Positions 61,064-64,000 of a DNA stretch of 64,000 nt are shown piece by piece. This stretch comes from Terfezia claveryi (taxonomy: Eukaryota; Ascomycota; Pezizomycetes; Pezizales; Pezizaceae). The stretch lies in the NCBI GenBank assembly GCA_015179025.1, contig WHUX01000134.1:62001-126000 (forward strand), in the 5' to 3' direction. How positions within the stretch are numbered: the stretch's first letter is position 1; every line of letters starts with the position of its first letter. Both the position numbers and the translations under genes were made by a program. Under the pieces are notes generated by a model. The model was not told the origin of the DNA, did not search any database, and saw only the letters and a list, made by a program, of their open reading frames with translations.

Positions 61064-61684
61064 CTTGATCTGTGTTTGATAGGGATTGGAGCTCGATGTA
61101 TTGCCTCTCTATGAGTGGAGAGATATGGGATGTTCACTTACCATCGGGCCTTGTAGATTTCTTCTTTACATTGCAAACAAAACCGGACAACTAGAATGTC
61201 CTAGGTAGGTCTGTCTACATCCGTGAAGGAGTCTGCACACTTCACCTTCTCTGGTACGGGGGGATTTCCATATTCACCGAAAAGTGTTTGTTCCCGTGGG
61301 AATACATATGGTCATAGGGCATTTACGGATAGCGACTTTTTTGTTAGCAAGGCCCTACATATAGAAGTTCAAGTTGTTGAACTCCTTTTTCTTGCATGTG
61401 TGTGTGTGCCGTATGCGCCATAGTCAAACCTTGAGTGTTTGACATCTCTTTCGGTGCCCTCAGAAGCCTTATACTAACATAGGTGTGTGCATGATAAGGT
61501 ACCTACTTGCTCCCCCTAGGCTATTGCTTACAACTGTAGGCTACATTATGTATTACTTACCTTACTGTAACCATCAATTTTGTTTTATTTTTTTCCTATT
61601 CCTCCACATTAGTTAACATATCAATATTTATTATCCTTAGTCACTGAATTACCATCCAATCGAAGCACAGCGCAACCAGGTTAC

Positions 61685-61710
61685 TACGAGAGGTTGTTCC
61701 AACCAGACTA
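61685..61710 (-). repeat. Dispersed motif copy (extended form)
   Basis: TACGAGAGGTTGTTCCAACC followed by AGACTA; differs from the copy at 62135 by one base. Confidence 0.85.
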
Positions 61711-62134
61711 CCAGGTTAGGCTCCATTGTCTTCCATATCTGGTTAGTGGTCTTACATGAACTTCCTCATCAGGTAGTCGAGCACCCCTGTCCTACATATA
61801 CATGCACGGTGTGAAAGGGTTCGAACGCGAGGATGTATGATATCGAATTGAACGTTGGTCACACATCCTTGTCCTTGTTATTGAAATTAGGAAAACGTAC
61901 ATATGATATGGGGTTGCAATGTAAACATGGAATGTCTGATGGAGTGATTAGGTGAAGAATGCATACACGAAGTTGTAAATCCCCCCATAGCTCATTGTTC
62001 TATGCTACAGCGTCCGACGGTACAACCGGTCAGCTAACCTAGGTGGGTTAATTTAGGCCTGGCAGTCAAAATGGTTTGATATTCAAGACGGTAAAGTGCA
62101 CGCGTACACACAAGATGTAAATGGAAGAAAATTC

Positions 62135-62160
62135 TACGAGAGGTTGTGCCAACCAGACTA
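62135..62160 (-). repeat. Dispersed motif copy (extended form)
   Basis: TACGAGAGGTTGTGCCAACC followed by AGACTA, the best full-length match to the 26-bp consensus. Confidence 0.85.
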
Positions 62161-62306
62161 ATATACATGTCCACTGCACTTACAGAAAGGAAGCTAAACG
62201 AAAAAAACAGAAAAGGCTAGAAATGGGTCTCATGGGACAAGACACATATTGAGGGAGGGTCGCTTAAAGTTGATAAGTACAAATATGCTAGTGAACTGTT
62301 AATCAT

Positions 62307-62401
62307 GGATGGTTGGCCGAGTGGTTATGGCGACAGTTTTAAGTATGAATATACAATCACTGTTATCGAGAGATGCAAGGGTTCGAACCCCTTACCATCC
62401 A
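62307..62401 (+). tRNA. tRNA-Leu (anticodon TAA) with 14-nt intron
   Basis: Acceptor GGATGGT pairs with ACCATCC, discriminator A. The type II D arm starts GGCCGAGTGG. The anticodon stem ACAGT/ACTGT encloses TT-TAA-G and a 14-nt intron. A long variable arm (TATCGAGAGATG region) and T loop GTTCGAACC complete it. The variable arm, A73 and TAA anticodon identify leucine. Confidence 0.88.
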
Positions 62402-62739
62402 ACATTCTTTTTATTATTATTTTTAAATTGTTTTGGGACGTTCTGTGAATTGCCACTTCCTTCTGTCGGTCTAGTAACCGTGATCGTTATTGAGACATGA
62501 TATTTCTGTCCTATCTACCGTATCCTGGAGTAATCTGCGGATAACAACCGATGGTTACCTGCTGTGGGGGGCATCACGTTTATCGTTGGAGCTGAGTCTG
62601 GCTCTTGAAGTTGAAGATAATAATAGTAGCGGCTTCTGGGACAAGAAGGTCGATTTCGATCAAAATCGAAACAAACCAATGTTCGATTTCAATAAGGAAA
62701 AATATTCTCGCGAGCTTGAGGGAAAAAAAAAAGAATAAG

Positions 62740-62827
62740 TTCCGTCGCCGGGAATTGAACCCGGGTTCTGAGAGTCCTCACTATCTGTGATGAGAGTCTC
62801 AAATGCTAGCCACTACACCACGACGGA
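62740..62827 (-). tRNA. tRNA-Glu (anticodon CTC) with 16-nt intron
   Basis: Acceptor TCCGTCG pairs with CGACGGA. The D arm is GTGTAGTGGCTAGCAT, the anticodon stem TGAGA/TCTCA with CT-CTC-A and a 16-nt intron before base 38, and the T arm CCGGG-TTCAATT-CCCGG. The sequence closely follows fungal tRNA-Glu apart from the intron. Confidence 0.87.
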
Positions 62828-63074
62828 TGTGATCATGTGATGAAAATGGAGATTTTATTTATATAGCTAAAAAACGTGAGCGACAGTTACAGACTATGAC
62901 GCACGGCGCGGCATATTATGCAGGAATTGCGTCATAACTTTCGCCCTCGCACTGTATCTACTTGCAAACCGGGAAACTATTCTTGTAGTATTATCTCGCA
63001 GCTGCCTTTTTGAGTCTATGGTGAGGCTGGTGAAAGAGACTGCTTCTTGGCGCTCTCTTCCGGTGGAAGAGTTC

Positions 63075-63140
63075 GCACAGTCTGGTCGCACAGTCTGGTC
63101 GCACGTCGCACAGTCTGGTCGCACAGTCTGGTTGCACAGT
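63075..63140 (+). repeat. Tandem 13-bp array related to the dispersed motif
   Basis: Four units of GCACAGTCTGGTC (the last ending GGTT), with a 3-bp spacer duplication in the middle. The unit contains the AGTCTGGT core of the dispersed motif joined to GCAC. Confidence 0.85.
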
Positions 63141-63218
63141 AGTGTTACATTTTGGTCTTTTTTTTGGTTCCAGGCCAATTCCAAATCAACAGTGTGGAGA
63201 ATCTGATAAATCCGAACG

Positions 63219-63232
63219 CTAGTCTGGTTGCA
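63219..63232 (+). repeat. Dispersed motif copy
   Basis: CTAGTCTGGTTGCA, the core without the second GG. Confidence 0.65.
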
Positions 63233-63480
63233 GCCATCGATAGAACTGATATGTAGTTAGCTCGTCTCGCAACTTCATGTTACAGTTTCTATCCTCTCAC
63301 CAAATACTCACGTTCGAGTTCGACAACATCCCAGTTCGTCAGTGTATCTGGTGCGCCGCCTCTACATCAAGGAATCGACCATATCCCGAGAAAGTGGAAA
63401 AAAGGTAGCCGGATGCAAATCCTTGCTGCCAAAGCTCGAAACCACATCTCCAATCTTGCAGGCTGAAGCTCATCACCGCG

Positions 63481-64000
63481 ATGGAAGCTTCACCCCTTAC
63501 ACAGGCACAAGCTCCCGTGTCCCTCAGTCCTGGAGCTATGGCTTACTTTGTCTCCCTCAGGCTCACAACCATGTCACCAAAGCAGCCCAACTTACCTCGT
63601 CGGGATCTGCTCATAACCTCACTCCCGAAATCCTAAACGAAGCCAGCAAAGAGCACTCATTAGCAGCAGACCTATTTGAAAAGGCTGGCGACCTCACCAC
63701 CGATCCCGAGGCACAGAGGACCCTTTGCCTGATGAAGGGACACCATAGGAAACTGTCTCAAGCATTGACTGAGGCTGCGGCGATCAAGACGAGCTCGAAA
63801 TCAACAGCAGTGGGAGGGAGCGGAACAAGTAGCCCTATCCTGATACGCTCTGGCTCTCCTGGTCCGATGGCCCATAGTGAAACTCCGACACTCAGGAGGG
63901 GCGGTAGCTCGAATGCGGAACCCGATCTCTCACCGCAGGGATTTCCGCCTCTCTCCCACCCGTTGTCAAATACATCTCGGTTGGGAAAATCCACACCATC
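63481..64000 (+). CDS. MIT-domain-like protein, NRBF2/Atg38 type (5' part)
   Basis: Exon 1 63481-63516 (MEASPLTQAQAP) joins in frame over a 44-nt intron (GTGTCC…CTCAG) to exon 2 starting 63561, which stays open to the window end. Exon 2 begins AHNHVTKAAQLTSSG and continues through NEASKEHSLAADLFEKAGD to EAQRTLCLMKGHHRKLSQAL. This three-helix pattern resembles the MIT domain of NRBF2/Atg38-like proteins, which assist the autophagy PI3-kinase complex. A Ser/Pro-rich disordered part follows. The family call is tentative; other MIT-like fungal proteins share this pattern. Confidence 0.62.

Larger units (their letters stand above)
61064..62306. other. Intergenic with motif copies
   Basis: Two extended dispersed-motif copies at 61685 and 62135; otherwise no feature. 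Confidence 0.4.
62828..63480. other. Spacer with motif array, promoter side of the last gene
   Basis: Contains the short motif array at 63075-63140 and a motif copy at 63219; otherwise nothing recognised. Confidence 0.4.

Noticed and set aside
61810..61830. Possible tRNA T-loop (GGGTTCGAAC)
   Set aside because: No matching acceptor, D arm or anticodon stem on either side.

Overview
The window reads as nuclear DNA of a filamentous ascomycete (Pezizomycotina). Protein genes carry short introns (about 42-62 nt, with one of 142 nt and one of 317 nt) with GT-AG ends and CTAAC/CTGAC-like branch points. The tRNA genes are eukaryotic and intron-bearing, and the protein families are fungal. Only about a dozen intact-looking genes occupy 64 kb, and the AT-rich spacers between them hold many small inverted-repeat elements. 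A gene-sparse lineage such as the Pezizomycetes would fit, but this is inference and the sequence alone does not prove it.

Left part (1-16 kb): the 3' end of a sugar transporter (+), a long spacer, a 1190-aa Pro/Gln-rich protein (-), and a field of mobile DNA. That field contains a 2.4-kb element with long degenerate inverted ends, two smaller elements nested in it, a 647-bp pogo-like element, and many copies of a short motif beginning TAGTCTGGTTGGCACAAC. A single-exon secreted protein gene and a tRNA-Tyr follow.

Middle (16-36 kb): almost gene-free. It holds a decayed CE16/SGNH esterase pseudogene (-), a small single-pass membrane protein gene (-), a perfect 90-bp tandem duplication, a 35-bp minisatellite, remnants with stop codons that look like C-to-T hits, a decayed nuclease-like gene (+), and a 475-bp inverted-repeat element with a second degenerate copy beside it.

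36-45 kb: four small genes, all on the minus strand. They encode short proteins with a membrane or Cys-rich stretch, and three of the four have PPxY or PPxY-like motifs. Two of the four are clear paralogs with Gly-rich N-termini. The set resembles Rcr1/Rcr2-style adaptors of the Rsp5 ubiquitin ligase in layout only. A small orphan gene (+) and a perfect-TIR MITE follow.

45-64 kb: the most conventional stretch. It has a large ZNFX1/Hrr1-type NFX1 zinc-finger RNA helicase gene (-) whose central part is broken by about ten or more single-base frame changes, an Hsm3/PSMD5-like proteasome chaperone candidate (-), and the RNA polymerase III subunit Rpc31 (+). Two neighbouring minus-strand genes follow, each with a disordered N-terminus and a C-terminal SANT/Myb-like helical block, then tRNA-Leu(TAA) and tRNA-Glu(CTC). 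The window ends in the 5' part of an MIT-domain-like gene (+). Helicase, proteasome, Pol III and putative chromatin genes are housekeeping in character, and I see no operon-like or biosynthetic cluster logic.
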